Origin: Streptomyces syringium
GTDB lineage: Bacteria > Actinomycetota > Actinomycetes > Streptomycetales > Streptomycetaceae
NCBI RefSeq assembly: GCF_017876625.1
Contig: NZ_JAGIOH010000001.1
Span: 6,035,501-6,099,500 of the forward strand
Direction of reading: 5' to 3'
Length of the DNA: 64,000 nucleotides
The position numbers and the translations under genes were made by a program. This document shows positions 1-25,343 of this stretch, piece by piece. The notes under the pieces were generated by a model, which saw only the letters and a list, made by a program, of their open reading frames with translations, searched no databases and had not been told where the DNA came from. Each line of letters opens with the position of its first letter. Positions within the stretch are counted from its first letter, which is position 1.

Positions 1-3000
1 TCCAGGGCGTCGATGTCGCGCTGCGCCAGCCTGACCAGGGAGAGGTCGGAAGGGGTGTGACCGCCGGCGCCGGGGCCTTCGGCGTGGGTGACGATCGCCC
101 GCAGCGCGCGGAACCAGCTCTCCGCCAGGTCCCGCACCTCGTCCTCGCTGAACAGCTCGAGCGGCCACGCCCAGGTGGCGACCAGGGTCGGGCCCTCGGG
201 AGTCTCCCGGGCTATCGAATTGAGCCCCAGCACGTGGGTCAGCGGCATCCGCGGGTCGGCGCCACCACCCAGGTCGTCCTCGGTGCCGCCGTCCGCCTCG
301 GAGGTCGAACCACCGAGCCGGCCGAGGTAGTTGAAGCTGATCTGGGGGGTGGGGAGGGTGGCGAGGGTGGCTGCTGTCTGCTGGTTGAGGTGGCGCAGCA
401 GTCCGTAGCCGGCGCCGTTGTCGGGGAGGGCGCGGAGTTGTTCCTTGATGGTTTTGACGGCGTTGCCGAGGGTGGGTCCGCCGGCCCAGACGTCGGGCCA
501 GTCGTGCTCGCTCACACCGGGGTCGAGATTGACGGGGAACATGCTGGTGAACCAGCCGACGGTGCGGGAGATGTCGGCACCGGGCACGAGCTCCTCGCGG
601 CCGTGGCCCTCCAGATCGATCAGCGCTCCGGACCCGCCGAGCCCCCGGCGTCGCTTCCAGTCGCTCACAGCGAGCGCGAAACCGGTGAGGAGGATGTCGT
701 TGACACCCGCGTGGAACACCGCGGGCACCTGCGACAGCAACGCACCCGTGACATCCACGGGCAGCGAGACGGACAGGCCACCGGACGTCGCCATCACATC
801 GCGTTCGGGATCCAGCGGACGGGAGCCCAGCCGGGGGTCCTCGACCTGGAGCATGGAGGTCCAGACGTCCAGTTCGGCGACACGGGCCTCGGAGGACGCC
901 GCCTCCACCAGACCCTGGGCCCAAGCCCGGAAGGAGGTACCCACCGGCTCCAGGTCCGGCTCGCGTCCGGCGGCGACCGCGTCGTACGCCGCCGCGAGGT
1001 CCGGGAGCAGGATCCGCCAGGAGACCCCGTCCACCACGAGGTGGTGTGCCATGAGCAGCAGACGGCCGGGCACGTCCGGGCCGGAGTCGAACCACACCGC
1101 CTGAAGCGTCACACCGGCGTCCGGGGCCAGTCGCTCCTGGGCCGCCTGAGCCGTTTCGCCCAGCGGCGCCGTGGCCGCGTCCACCCGGTGCACGAGGTCC
1201 TCCGCGCGAACGGAGCCCCGGGGCGTGATCTCCAGGGCCCAGCTGCCGTCCTCAGGACGGGACAGCCGCAGCCGCAGCGCGTCATGGTGGTCCAGCACGG
1301 CCTGCAGCGCCTTCGTCAGCGTCCCGAGGTCGTAGTCGCCCGGAACCTGCACCACCATGGCCTGGTTGAAGCCGTCCACAGGACCGCCGGTCTCCCGCAG
1401 ATGGTGGATGATCGGCGTGAGCGGCACCGTGCCGACACCGGCGTCCGGGGCCGCCCGGTCGGGCTTCGTGTCGTTGACGTCCTGAGCGATCGCGGCGAGG
1501 GCCTCGACGGTCCGCTGCTTGAAGACATCACGAGGCGTGAACAGCAGCCCGGCACGGCGGGCCCGGCTGACGAGCTGGATGGACACGATGCTGTCGCCGC
1601 CCAGCTCGAAGAAGCTGTCGTCGACGCCGACCTGCTCCAGCCCGAGGACCTCCGCGAACAGCGTGCACAGAGCCTCCTCGCGCGGGTCGCGCGGGCCCCG
1701 GCCGGACACCGCGCGGTTGAAGTCGGGCGCGGGCAGGGCCTTGCGGTCCAGTTTCCCGTTGACGGTCGCGGGCAGCGCGTCGAGGACCACGAACGCCGCC
1801 GGCACCATGTACTCCGGCAACAGCCCCGCCACATGCTCACGCAGCACGTCGGCGTCCGCGACCGCACCCGGGGCCGCGACGACATAGGCGACCAGACGCT
1901 TGTTGCCGGGCTGGTCCTCGCGCACCACGACCACGCCGTGCGCGATCGACTCGTGATCGGTCAGCACCGCGCCGATCTCACCCAGCTCGATTCGGAAGCC
2001 CCGGATCTTCACCTGGTCGTCCGCCCGCCCCAGGTACTCGACCAGGCCCTCCGGGCTCCTGCGCACCACGTCGCCCGTGCGGTACATCCGCTCGCCCGGC
2101 CCGCCGAACGGATCCGACACGAACCGCTCCGACGTCAGCGCCGGCCGCCCCAGATAGCCGCGGGTCACGTACGGCCCGGCGATGTAGAGCTCACCCGCCA
2201 CACCGGGCGGCAGCAGCCGCAGCTGCGAGTCCAGGACGTACGCCCGGACGTTCCCCAACGGCCGGCCGATCGAAGGCTTCGGGCTCTGCTCGACCGGGCA
2301 GCACAGCGCGACCACGGTGGTCTCTGTGGGCCCGTAGTAGTTGTGCCCGATGACATCGGGCAGGGAGCGGAACTCCTGCCACAGCGCGTCGCTCATCGCT
2401 TCGGCACCGCACTGCAACATGTGCGGCCGGTGTCCGGACGTCCGCATCAGCCCGGCGGCCAGCAGCTGCTCCATGTAGATGGGGGTGAAGTAGACGAAGT
2501 CCAGCCGCTCGTCCCGGACATAGCGGATCATCTGCTCGGGGTCGCGCCGCACCTCGTCACTGATGACGTGCAGCTCGTGGCCGTCCAGCATCCACATCAT
2601 GCCGTCCACCGACGCGTCGAAGGTGAACGTACTGGTGAGCGAGGCCTTCAGACGCCGCCCGCCGACAGCCTCCGTACCCCGCCGGAAGAGGTCCGCCTGG
2701 AGGCTGCGGAAGAGGTTCATGGCGCTGTGGTGCGCGACCATGACGCCCTTGGGCCGACCCGTCGAACCCGACGTGTAGATCACGTAGGCGAGGTTGTCGG
2801 ACGTCACCGGCGCGAGGCGCTCGGTCTGGGCCAGGTTCTCCTCGGGCAGGCCGGCCAGCAGCCGCGCGACCTCGGGGTCGTCGAGGACGACGCGCGGAAC
2901 GTCGGTGCCGGTATCCGGAAGCCCGTCAGCGATACCGCTCAGGGTGATCACACACGCGGGGGAGGCGTCCTCGAAGAGGAAGGCCATCCGGTCGGCCGGG

Positions 3001-4628
3001 TACTCCGGGTCCAGCGGCAGATAGCCGGCGCCGGACTTGACGGCCGCGAACAGAGCCACGACCAGGTCCGCCGAGCGGGGAAGAGCGAGGGCGACGAGCC
3101 GCTCCGGGCCGGCACCCTGCTGGACGAGCAGCCGGGCGATCCGGTTGGCACGGTTGTTGAGCTCGGCGAACGACAGCCGTTCCGTGCCACACACCAGGGC
3201 GATCTCGTCCGGGGTGCGCGCGGCATGCCATTCCAGAAGGTCATGCAGCATCTCTTCGCGCGGCACCGGCACCTCGGCTCCCACGCTCCCGGCCAGCAGG
3301 CGCACGGACTGTTCCGGCGAGACGAGCTGCCTGAGGCCCACGGGGCGGTTCACATCGTCGGACACCGTGGTCAGCAGACGCACGAGAGCGTCCCCGACGG
3401 ACTCCGCCAGCTCGGGACCGAGGACCTCCGGCTGGTAGGCCAGCTGCAGTTCCATGGTCTCGCCGACGAGCACGGCGATGGTGAGCGGATAGTGGGTGTC
3501 GTCCTGCACTTCACTCGCCACGATGCCGAGGGCACCCGAGGACTTCTGCAGGCTCGCCTCGTCGACGGGGAAGTTCTCGAAGACGACGATGGTGTCGAAG
3601 AGTTCACTGTGCCCGCTCAGCCGCTGCACCTCGTTCAGGCCCAGGTGCTGGTGCTGCATGAGCTCGGACTGCTCGTCCTGGATCCGGGCGAGCAGACCGC
3701 CCAAGGTCTCCGCCGGGTCGATCCGCACCCGCACCGGGAGGGTGTTGATGAACAGACCGACCATGGACTCGATGCCCGGGATGTCCGCGGGGCGGCCCGA
3801 GACCGTGGCGCCGAACACCACGTCGTCCCGTCCCGTGAGCTGACTCAGCACGGTCGCCCAGGCCGCCTGGACGACGGTGTTGACGGTCACGCCGGCCTGC
3901 CGGGCGGCCTGGTTGAGCGCCGCTGTCTGCTGCGCGGACAGCCACACCGTGTGCTTGCTGCGGCTGTTCGACACCGACTGCTCGGATGCGGCGATCAGGG
4001 AGGGCTCGTCGAGCCCTTCCAACGACAACCGCCAGGCGGCCTCGGCGGCCGGCCGGTCCTGCCGGCCCAACCAAGCGAGGTACTCACGGTAGGGAGTCAC
4101 CCGGGGCAGACCCGAGTCGTCCCCCTTCGAGCCGTACAACTCGAACAGCTCACCCAGCACCCGGGAGAACGACCAGCCGTCCAGCAGGATGTGATGGTGC
4201 GTCACCAGGAACTGATAACGGTCCGACCCCATGGCGACGAGGGTGAAGCGGATGAGCGGAGGCCGGGCCAGGTCGAAGCGGCGGGCACGGTCCTCGGCGA
4301 CCAGCCGCGCCAGCTCCCGCTCGCGTTCCGCCTCGGGCAGACCGCTGAGATCCACATCGGTCCACGGCAGCTCCACCTCGCGGGGGATCACCTGAACCGG
4401 CTCGCCGGTCTTGCGGGACCGGAAACCCGCCCTCAGATTGGCGTGCCGACGGAGCACACCGGCGGCAGCGTCCCGCAGAGCCGCGATCTCCAGCTCGCCC
4501 TCGATCGCGAAGTTGAGCTGAATGGTGTAGACGTCGGAGCCGCCCTCCTCGTCGTACATCGAGTGGAACAGCAGGCCCTGCTGCATCGGCGACAGCGGGA
4601 GGACGTCCTCGAGCCCTGACTTCTTCAT
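1..4628 (-). CDS. Non-ribosomal peptide synthetase, C-A-T-E module plus more (runs off left edge)
   Basis: Partial NRPS read on the minus strand; its C-terminus lies beyond position 1. Domains in order: condensation (opening LPLSPMQQGLLFH, catalytic HHHILLDGWS near 4190), adenylation (TSGSTGRPKG near 2770), carrier domain (FFELGGDSIVSIQL near 1600), epimerisation (HHLVVDGVSWRILL near 1040), then a linker with TPSD. The C domain is of the type that follows an E domain (D-donor, L-acceptor), matching the upstream protein, which ends in E. The A-domain pocket reads D-A-D-Y-Q-G-Y-V-V at the nine GrsA-type positions; I do not recognise its substrate, which is epimerised here. ATG at 4628 is preferred because AAGGA lies 7 nt upstream; an in-frame ATG at 4652 has a poor site. 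It follows the neighbouring NRPS stop by about 38 nt, so the two are co-transcribed. An uninterrupted frame confirms the gene although no stop is inside the window. Confidence 0.95.
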   Translation of the reverse strand, partial: MKKSGLEDVLPLSPMQQGLLFHSMYDEEGGSDVYTIQLNFAIEGELEIAALRDAAAGVLRRHANLRAGFRSRKTGEPVQVIPREVELPWTDVDLSGLPEAERERELARLVAEDRARRFDLARPPLIRFTLVAMGSDRYQFLVTHHHILLDGWSFSRVLGELFELYGSKGDDSGLPRVTPYREYLAWLGRQDRPAAEAAWRLSLEGLDEPSLIAASEQSVSNSRSKHTVWLSAQQTAALNQAARQAGVTVNTVVQAAWATVLSQLTGRDDVVFGATVSGRPADIPGIESMVGLFINTLPVRVRIDPAETLGGLLARIQDEQSELMQHQHLGLNEVQRLSGHSELFDTIVVFENFPVDEASLQKSSGALGIVASEVQDDTHYPLTIAVLVGETMELQLAYQPEVLGPELAESVGDALVRLLTTVSDDVNRPVGLRQLVSPEQSVRLLAGSVGAEVPVPREEMLHDLLEWHAARTPDEIALVCGTERLSFAELNNRANRIARLLVQQGAGPERLVALALPRSADLVVALFAAVKSGAGYLPLDPEYPADRMAFLFEDASPACVITLSGIADGLPDTGTDVPRVVLDDPEVARLLAGLPEENLAQTERLAPVTSDNLAYVIYTSGSTGRPKGVMVAHHSAMNLFRSLQADLFRRGTEAVGGRRLKASLTSTFTFDASVDGMMWMLDGHELHVISDEVRRDPEQMIRYVRDERLDFVYFTPIYMEQLLAAGLMRTSGHRPHMLQCGAEAMSDALWQEFRSLPDVIGHNYYGPTETTVVALCCPVEQSPKPSIGRPLGNVRAYVLDSQLRLLPPGVAGELYIAGPYVTRGYLGRPALTSERFVSDPFGGPGERMYRTGDVVRRSPEGLVEYLGRADDQVKIRGFRIELGEIGAVLTDHESIAHGVVVVREDQPGNKRLVAYVVAAPGAVADADVLREHVAGLLPEYMVPAAFVVLDALPATVNGKLDRKALPAPDFNRAVSGRGPRDPREEALCTLFAEVLGLEQVGVDDSFFELGGDSIVSIQLVSRARRAGLLFTPRDVFKQRTVEALAAIAQDVNDTKPDRAAPDAGVGTVPLTPIIHHLRETGGPVDGFNQAMVVQVPGDYDLGTLTKALQAVLDHHDALRLRLSRPEDGSWALEITPRGSVRAEDLVHRVDAATAPLGETAQAAQERLAPDAGVTLQAVWFDSGPDVPGRLLLMAHHLVVDGVSWRILLPDLAAAYDAVAAGREPDLEPVGTSFRAWAQGLVEAASSEARVAELDVWTSMLQVEDPRLGSRPLDPERDVMATSGGLSVSLPVDVTGALLSQVPAVFHAGVNDILLTGFALAVSDWKRRRGLGGSGALIDLEGHGREELVPGADISRTVGWFTSMFPVNLDPGVSEHDWPDVWAGGPTLGNAVKTIKEQLRALPDNGAGYGLLRHLNQQTAATLATLPTPQISFNYLGRLGGSTSEADGGTEDDLGGGADPRMPLTHVLGLNSIARETPEGPTLVATWAWPLELFSEDEVRDLAESWFRALRAIVTHAEGPGAGGHTPSDLSLVRLAQRDIDAL

Positions 4629-4666
4629 CGCGTTTTCCTTGTCCTTCGTCATGTCGTGATCTCTGC

Positions 4667-20386
<15,720 letters not shown>

Positions 20387-20722
20387 GTGAATTACTCCCA
20401 CTCCATATACGCACCGGCTGTTCGCGCCCAGATGGATAACAGCGCATTACAGAGGTCACTCAACAGTCGGCCCGAGTAGGGGGGCAACGACGACTGCAAC
20501 AAGCTGCCAGATCGTGGAGAGCGGGAGCCGCAGCCCCTGGTGGGGACAGCAGTTGGCTGTCATGGTGTCGCTGCGCGGGCGCCTTGTTCGGTACGGTCCC
20601 AAGGACGCGGTTGCCCGGTGCAAGGGCCGGACGGTGTCTTTCATGGCAGGACGACGGAGCATGCCGGAAATCCCGTTGGCGACGTACTCGGTTTCCGGTA
20701 TGAACAGTGAAAAGGGATACGC
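20387..20722. promoter_or_regulatory. Divergent intergenic region between the NRPS operon and the hydrolase gene
   Basis: About 320 non-coding bases between divergent genes, so promoters for both probably lie here. I see an interrupted inverted repeat, CCGGAAA at 20664-20670 and TTTCCGG at 20692-20698, just upstream of the plus-strand gene, which could be an operator. No convincing small gene or consensus -35/-10 pair was recognised. Confidence 0.4.
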
Positions 20723-21559
20723 ATGCGGGTTCCGGCTGGTGATCTGGTATTCGATGTCGAGGTGTCAGGACCCGAGGACGGAGAACCGGTCCTGCTCCTG
20801 CACGGATTCCCGCAGAGTCGACGTGCCTGGGACCAGGTGGCGCCGGCTCTCCACGCCGCGGGCCTGCGGACCATCGCGCCCGATCAGCGTGGCTACTCCG
20901 ACGGCGCCCGGCCGGTGGGCGCGGACTCGTACGCGCTGCCGCTGCTTGCCGGTGACGCGGTGGGCATCCTGGACGCCCTCGGTGTCGAGTCCGCCCATGT
21001 GGTGGGCCACGACTGGGGGTCGGTCGTCGCCTGGTACCTGGCCGCGCGCCACACCGGCCGGGTACGCACCCTGACCGCGATCTCCTTTCCGCACCTGGAG
21101 GCGTATTGGTATGCGCTGCGCCACGATCCGCAGCAACGCCAACTCTCCCAGTACATCGCCTACTTCGTGTCGCCCGACAGCACGGCCGGGTTGCTCGCGG
21201 ACGGCGCGGAGCCGCTCCGGTCCCTGTTCGGCGACGACGTCGCCCCCGACCAGGTGAAGCACTACCTCGACCTGCACACCCGGCCCGGAGTGCTGGACGC
21301 GACGCTGAACTGGTACCGCTCCGGCAGCCTGCTCGCCGAGCACGAGGGCCTGGGACCGGTCCCGGTGCCGACCACATACATATCCAGTGACGGCGACCGG
21401 GCGGCGAGCCGGGTCGCGGTGGACCGGACGGCGGAGCACGTGACCGGCCCCTACCGCTTCGTGCTCCTGGAAGGCGTCACGCACTGGCAGCCGGAACAGG
21501 CGCCGCAGCGCATCACCGACGAGATCCTGCGGCGGGTGAACCAGTGCCCGGGCCGTTGA
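20723..21559 (+). CDS. Alpha/beta-hydrolase (epoxide hydrolase-like)
   Basis: 278-aa single-domain alpha/beta hydrolase. HGFP near residue 27 supplies the oxyanion hole and GHDWGS near residue 94 carries an Asp nucleophile, so it belongs to the epoxide hydrolase/haloalkane dehalogenase branch rather than the serine esterases. The other triad members are likely the Asp in SSDGD and the His in GVTHWQPE near the C-terminus. No signal peptide, so cytoplasmic. ATG follows AAAGGG at a normal distance. It is divergent from the NRPS operon, so it may tailor that product or be unrelated; the substrate cannot be told from sequence. Confidence 0.85.
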   Translation: MRVPAGDLVFDVEVSGPEDGEPVLLLHGFPQSRRAWDQVAPALHAAGLRTIAPDQRGYSDGARPVGADSYALPLLAGDAVGILDALGVESAHVVGHDWGSVVAWYLAARHTGRVRTLTAISFPHLEAYWYALRHDPQQRQLSQYIAYFVSPDSTAGLLADGAEPLRSLFGDDVAPDQVKHYLDLHTRPGVLDATLNWYRSGSLLAEHEGLGPVPVPTTYISSDGDRAASRVAVDRTAEHVTGPYRFVLLEGVTHWQPEQAPQRITDEILRRVNQCPGR

Positions 21560-21570
21560 GCCCCGGCCCG
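21549..21570 (+). terminator. Hairpin at the end of the hydrolase gene
   Basis: CGGGCCG (21549-21555) pairs with CGGCCCG (21564-21570) around an 8-nt loop that includes the stop codon. No T-run follows, as is usual in Streptomyces. Likely a terminator for the hydrolase transcript. Confidence 0.5.
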
Positions 21571-21697
21571 CGGCGGATCGTCGGGCCGGCCGTCCGGCGT
21601 GCGGAGGACCGCCCGGCCGCGGGCCTCCGCCATTTGGGGGAGCGGAGTCGTGCCCGTGCATGATCCCGCCCCCTCGCGGACCGGAAATACTGAGGAC

Positions 21698-22273
21698 ATG
21701 GCAATCAACACGGCGCGTCCGGCAGCGGTGATCAAGGCGACCAGGACGGCCAAGGCGGTCAGGTCGACGGAGCGGCCCGTCCCGCGCTGGGCGGAGATCG
21801 TCGCCCACGCCATCCCGCTGCTGGCCCTGCCGGTGTGCATCTGGCGACTGCCCATCGGATTCGGATTCCGAATGGGGATGGACGTGCCCCCCGCGCCGCA
21901 GCCGTTATGGGTGACCATTCCCTACGTCTTCGCGCTCAGCCTGCTGTCCGAGGCGTTCGCCTTGTTGTGCTCCGGCCTGGTGCGTTGGTGGGGCGAGACC
22001 GTGCCCGCATGGGTGCCCGTGTTCCGCGGCAGGCGCATCCCGCCCTTCCTGGTGATCGTGCCCGCGGCCCTCGCCGGTCTCTTCTTCACGGCGTTGTCGG
22101 TCGACTGGCTGCTCTGCATGTTCGAGATCGCCGGGTTCTCGGATGTCCCTTACACCAACGGATGGTGGGCCGCGCTGGCGGGAACGGTCAGCGGCTTGTT
22201 CACCCTGTGGGGGCCGCTGGTGCTCGCCCTGACATACGGCTACTACCGGCGCCGCTGCCGGCCGGAGGACTGA
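21698..22273 (+). CDS. Small integral membrane protein, function unknown
   Basis: 191-aa protein if read from ATG 21698 (Met-Ala-Ile-Asn); an in-frame upstream start at 21599 gives 224 aa but adds a low-complexity Arg-rich stretch. Four hydrophobic segments are visible: around the first Ala-Ile-Pro-Leu-Leu stretch, the VTIPYVFALSLLSEAF segment, the VIVPAALAGLFFTALS segment, and a C-terminal one ending in a basic tail (YYRRRC). No enzymatic motif. I recognise the general look of a conserved Streptomyces membrane protein but cannot assign a role. GAGG sits close to the ATG, so the ribosome site is tight. Confidence 0.7.
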   Translation: MAINTARPAAVIKATRTAKAVRSTERPVPRWAEIVAHAIPLLALPVCIWRLPIGFGFRMGMDVPPAPQPLWVTIPYVFALSLLSEAFALLCSGLVRWWGETVPAWVPVFRGRRIPPFLVIVPAALAGLFFTALSVDWLLCMFEIAGFSDVPYTNGWWAALAGTVSGLFTLWGPLVLALTYGYYRRRCRPED

Positions 22274-22308
22274 ACGGTCCGCCGGGCTCTGCCGCCCTCG
22301 CCCTCAGT

Positions 22309-22339
22309 GAAGCCCCGCAACGTCCGTTGCCGGGGCTTC
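22309..22339 (+). terminator. Strong rho-independent-like hairpin
   Basis: GAAGCCCC plus GCAACG (22309-22322) pairs with CGTTGC and GGGGCTTC (22325-22339) with one bulged C and a 2-nt loop; GTTGT follows. It ends the membrane-protein transcript. The remaining ~240 bp up to the next gene holds no gene I can support and should contain the promoter of the polyprenyl synthase operon. Confidence 0.75.
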
Positions 22340-22575
22340 CGTTGTATATCGCCCCGCCTGCTTCGCCTTTGTCCCGCGCGTCCCAGCACGGACACCGGCG
22401 AAAGCGCAAGACCGGTCCGATGGCAGCAACCTGTCACCGTTGTTGTTCCGGCCCAGGGGCATTGGACATCCTCGAAAAGCCTCAGATTCTCCTCATTCCT
22501 TGCCCAAAGGGGTTCAGCCATGGCCGAGAAGGCTGTGTTCGATCCGTCGATACGCACGGCGGCCGGGGACTTCCG

Positions 22576-23697
22576 ATGACCCGCAACGGCACGTCGTTCG
22601 CCCGGACGGCCCGTGCCGCCCGCGCCTTTGATGCCGCCCGCGCCGTCCGCGCGGTCGTCACCGGCCGGGGCCGCGAAGCCGGTGCGGCCGCCCACCGCGG
22701 CGCCCCGAAGTTCCGGTTCCGTCTCGACGACCCGGCCGCCGAGGCACGGCTGCGCGCCACCCTGGAAGAGGTGGAGAAGCGGCTCCAGGACACCGCGACC
22801 GACGCCGTCGACCCCCGGGTCGCCGAGCTCACCGGGCACGTCACCGCGGCCGGCGGAAAGCGGATGAGGCCCCTGCTGGTGCTGCTCGCCGGCGAGTTCG
22901 GCGAGCCGTGGCGGGAGGGGGTCGCGCAGGCCGCGGTCATCGTGGAGCTGGTGCACGTCGCCTCGCTCTACCACGACGACGTGATGGACGAGGCGAGCAC
23001 CCGGCACGGCGTGCCCAGCGCCAACGTCCGCTGGGGCAACCGGCAGACCGTCCGCGGTGGCGACTGGCTGCTCGCCCGCGCAGCGCGGCTCGCCGCCGAC
23101 CTCGGCCCCGAGGCCGTGCGCCTCAACGCCGAGACCGCGAGCAGGCTCGTCGACGGGCAGGTGCGCGAACTGGTCGGCCCCGCGACCGGCCAGGACCCCG
23201 TCGAGCACTACTTCCAGGTCGCCGCCGGCAAGACCGCGTCGCTGCTGACCATGGCGCTGAGCATCGGCGCCCGGCAGGCCGGCGCCCCGGAGCCGTACGC
23301 GGACGCCCTGGGCGCGTACGGCGCCTACCTCGGCGCCGCCTTCCAGATCGCCGACGACCTGCTGGACCTCTCCGGGGCGGCCGACCAGACCGGCAAGGAA
23401 CAGGGCAAGGACCTGCTGGCCGGGGTGCCGAGCCTGCCCGTGATCCTCGCCCGAGCGGACCACGGCCCGCAGGGCGCCGAACTGCGCGGGCTGCTCGCGG
23501 ACGGTCCGATCCAGGATCCAGTGGCGCACCACCGCGCCCTGGAACTCTTTCCCCGTTCACCGGCCTTCGCCGAGGCCGAGGCCATCATGCGCGACCGTCT
23601 CGCCCGCGCCCGTGCCGCGCTCTCGGTACTGCCGTCGATACCCGCGCGCACCGCCCTCGAAGCCCTCTGCGACTTCGTGGCCGACCGGACCGGCTGA
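22576..23697 (+). CDS. Trans-polyprenyl diphosphate synthase (probably long chain)
   Basis: 373-aa isoprenyl chain elongase. It condenses isopentenyl diphosphate onto an allylic primer using Mg bound by two Asp-rich motifs: DDVMDEAS (first, near residue 135) and DDLLD (second, near residue 258). GGKRMRP is the conserved diphosphate-binding Lys-Arg region. Small residues (Ala, Ser) five and four positions before the first motif leave room for a long product, as in heptaprenyl/octaprenyl synthases of the menaquinone pathway, but chain length is an inference. The first ~45 residues are Ala/Arg-rich and may be partly non-conserved, so the true start could be downstream. The carboxylase gene begins 31 bp after the stop, so the two are probably co-transcribed. 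Confidence 0.9.
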   Translation: MTRNGTSFARTARAARAFDAARAVRAVVTGRGREAGAAAHRGAPKFRFRLDDPAAEARLRATLEEVEKRLQDTATDAVDPRVAELTGHVTAAGGKRMRPLLVLLAGEFGEPWREGVAQAAVIVELVHVASLYHDDVMDEASTRHGVPSANVRWGNRQTVRGGDWLLARAARLAADLGPEAVRLNAETASRLVDGQVRELVGPATGQDPVEHYFQVAAGKTASLLTMALSIGARQAGAPEPYADALGAYGAYLGAAFQIADDLLDLSGAADQTGKEQGKDLLAGVPSLPVILARADHGPQGAELRGLLADGPIQDPVAHHRALELFPRSPAFAEAEAIMRDRLARARAALSVLPSIPARTALEALCDFVADRTG

Positions 23698-23728
23698 CCG
23701 CCGGATCCGCAGCAGAAAGGAGCCGGCC

Positions 23729-25297
23729 GTGCCGCAGCAGGCCGCACACCCGACCGTCATGGACGGGATCGGAGAACTGTCCCGCGTCCGTGAGGAGGCG
23801 GTCCGGGGAGCACCCCGGGCCACCGAGGCCCAACACGCCAAGGGCAAGCTGACCGCGCGTGAACGCATCGACCTCCTCCTCGACGCGGGGTCGTTCACGG
23901 AAGTGGAGCAACTGCGGCGGCACCGGGCGACCGGCTTCGGCCTGGAGGCGAAGAAGCCCTACACCGATGGTGTGATCACCGGGTGGGGGACGGTGCACGG
24001 GCGTACGGTTTTTGTGTACGCGCATGATTTCCGGATCTTCGGTGGTGCGTTGGGTGAGGCGCATGCGACGAAGATCCACAAGATTATGGACATGGCGATT
24101 TCGGCGGGTGCTCCGCTGGTGTCGTTGAACGACGGTGCGGGTGCGCGTATCCAGGAGGGCGTCTCGGCGCTGGCCGGGTACGGCGGGATCTTCCAGCGGA
24201 ACACCAAGGCGTCGGGTGTCATCCCGCAGATCAGTGTGATGCTCGGTCCGTGCGCGGGTGGTGCGGCGTACAGTCCGGCGCTGACGGACTTCGTGTTCAT
24301 GGTCCGTGAGACCTCGCAGATGTTCATCACGGGCCCGGATGTGGTGCGGGCCGTGACGGGTGAGGAGATCACCCAGAACGGTCTGGGGGGTGCCGATGTG
24401 CACGCCGAGACCTCCGGCGTCGCGCACTTCGCCTACGACGACGAGGAGACCTGCCTCGAAGAGGTCCGCTACCTCCTCTCGCTCCTCCCGCAGAACAACC
24501 GCGAGATGCCACCCCGCGCGGACACCGAGGACCCGGCCGACCGCACCTGCGAGGCGCTGCGCGAGATGGTCCCCGCGGACGGGACCCGGCCCTACGACAT
24601 GCACGACGTCATCACCGAGATCGTCGACGACGGAGAGCACATGGAGGTGCACGAGCGCTGGGCCACCAGCGTCATCTGCACCCTCGCCCGGATCGGCGGC
24701 GAGGTGGTGGGCATCGTCGCCAACCAGCCCCAGTCGCTGGCCGGCGTCCTCGACATCCACTCCTCGGAGAAGGCCGCGCGCTTCGTCCAGCTCTGCGACG
24801 CCTTCAACATCCCCCTCGTGACCCTCGTCGACGTGCCCGGCTTCCTGCCCGGTGTCGACCAGGAGCACGGCGGCATCATCCGCCACGGCGCCAAGCTGCT
24901 CTACGCCTACTGCAACGCCACCGTCCCGCGGATCTCCCTGATCCTCCGCAAGGCCTACGGCGGCGCCTACATCGTCATGGACTCCCGCTCCATCGGCGCG
25001 GACCTCTCCTTCGCCTGGCCCGCCAACGAGATCGCCGTGATGGGCGCCGAGGGCGCCGCGAACGTCGTCTTCCGGCGGCAGATCGCGGCGGCCGACGACC
25101 CCGAGGCGATGCGCGCCCGCATGGTCAAGGAGTACAAGGCCGAGCTGATGCACCCGTACTACGCGGCCGAACGGGGCCTCGTCGACGACGTCATCGACCC
25201 CGCCGACACCCGCTCCCTGCTGATCGGCTCGCTGGCCATGCTGCGCGCGAAGCACGCCTCACTGCCGGACCGCAAACACGGCAACCCCCCGATGTGA
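23729..25297 (+). CDS. Acyl-CoA (acetyl/propionyl-CoA) carboxylase carboxyltransferase beta subunit
   Basis: 522-aa biotin-dependent carboxyltransferase. It moves CO2 from carboxybiotin to acetyl- or propionyl-CoA, giving malonyl- or methylmalonyl-CoA. Oxyanion-stabilising glycine pairs are visible (GPCAGGAAYSPALTDF and RKAYGGAYIVM). At the position that sets acyl-CoA preference in Streptomyces (Asp422 in PccB, Ile in AccB) this protein has Ile (GGAYI), suggesting an AccB-like broader acyl range. GTG 23729 has AAAGGAG 6 nt upstream. The epsilon subunit gene follows 46 bp later; the biotinylated alpha subunit is not in the window. Codons from about 23960 to 24400 look foreign compared with the flanks (see findings). 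Likely role: extender-unit supply. Confidence 0.95.
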   Translation: MPQQAAHPTVMDGIGELSRVREEAVRGAPRATEAQHAKGKLTARERIDLLLDAGSFTEVEQLRRHRATGFGLEAKKPYTDGVITGWGTVHGRTVFVYAHDFRIFGGALGEAHATKIHKIMDMAISAGAPLVSLNDGAGARIQEGVSALAGYGGIFQRNTKASGVIPQISVMLGPCAGGAAYSPALTDFVFMVRETSQMFITGPDVVRAVTGEEITQNGLGGADVHAETSGVAHFAYDDEETCLEEVRYLLSLLPQNNREMPPRADTEDPADRTCEALREMVPADGTRPYDMHDVITEIVDDGEHMEVHERWATSVICTLARIGGEVVGIVANQPQSLAGVLDIHSSEKAARFVQLCDAFNIPLVTLVDVPGFLPGVDQEHGGIIRHGAKLLYAYCNATVPRISLILRKAYGGAYIVMDSRSIGADLSFAWPANEIAVMGAEGAANVVFRRQIAAADDPEAMRARMVKEYKAELMHPYYAAERGLVDDVIDPADTRSLLIGSLAMLRAKHASLPDRKHGNPPM

Positions 25298-25343
25298 GCC
25301 ACACCCCCGACATCCGGCGCGAGAAGCGAGAAGGAGCAGCCCT

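Noticed and set aside
57..4619. Plus-strand open frame of 1520 codons at the left edge
   Set aside because: Antisense shadow of the partial NRPS; no motif, no ribosome site.
21835..22575. Long upstream extension of the polyprenyl synthase frame
   Set aside because: It overlaps the membrane-protein gene and a strong terminator; ATG 22576 is a sensible start.
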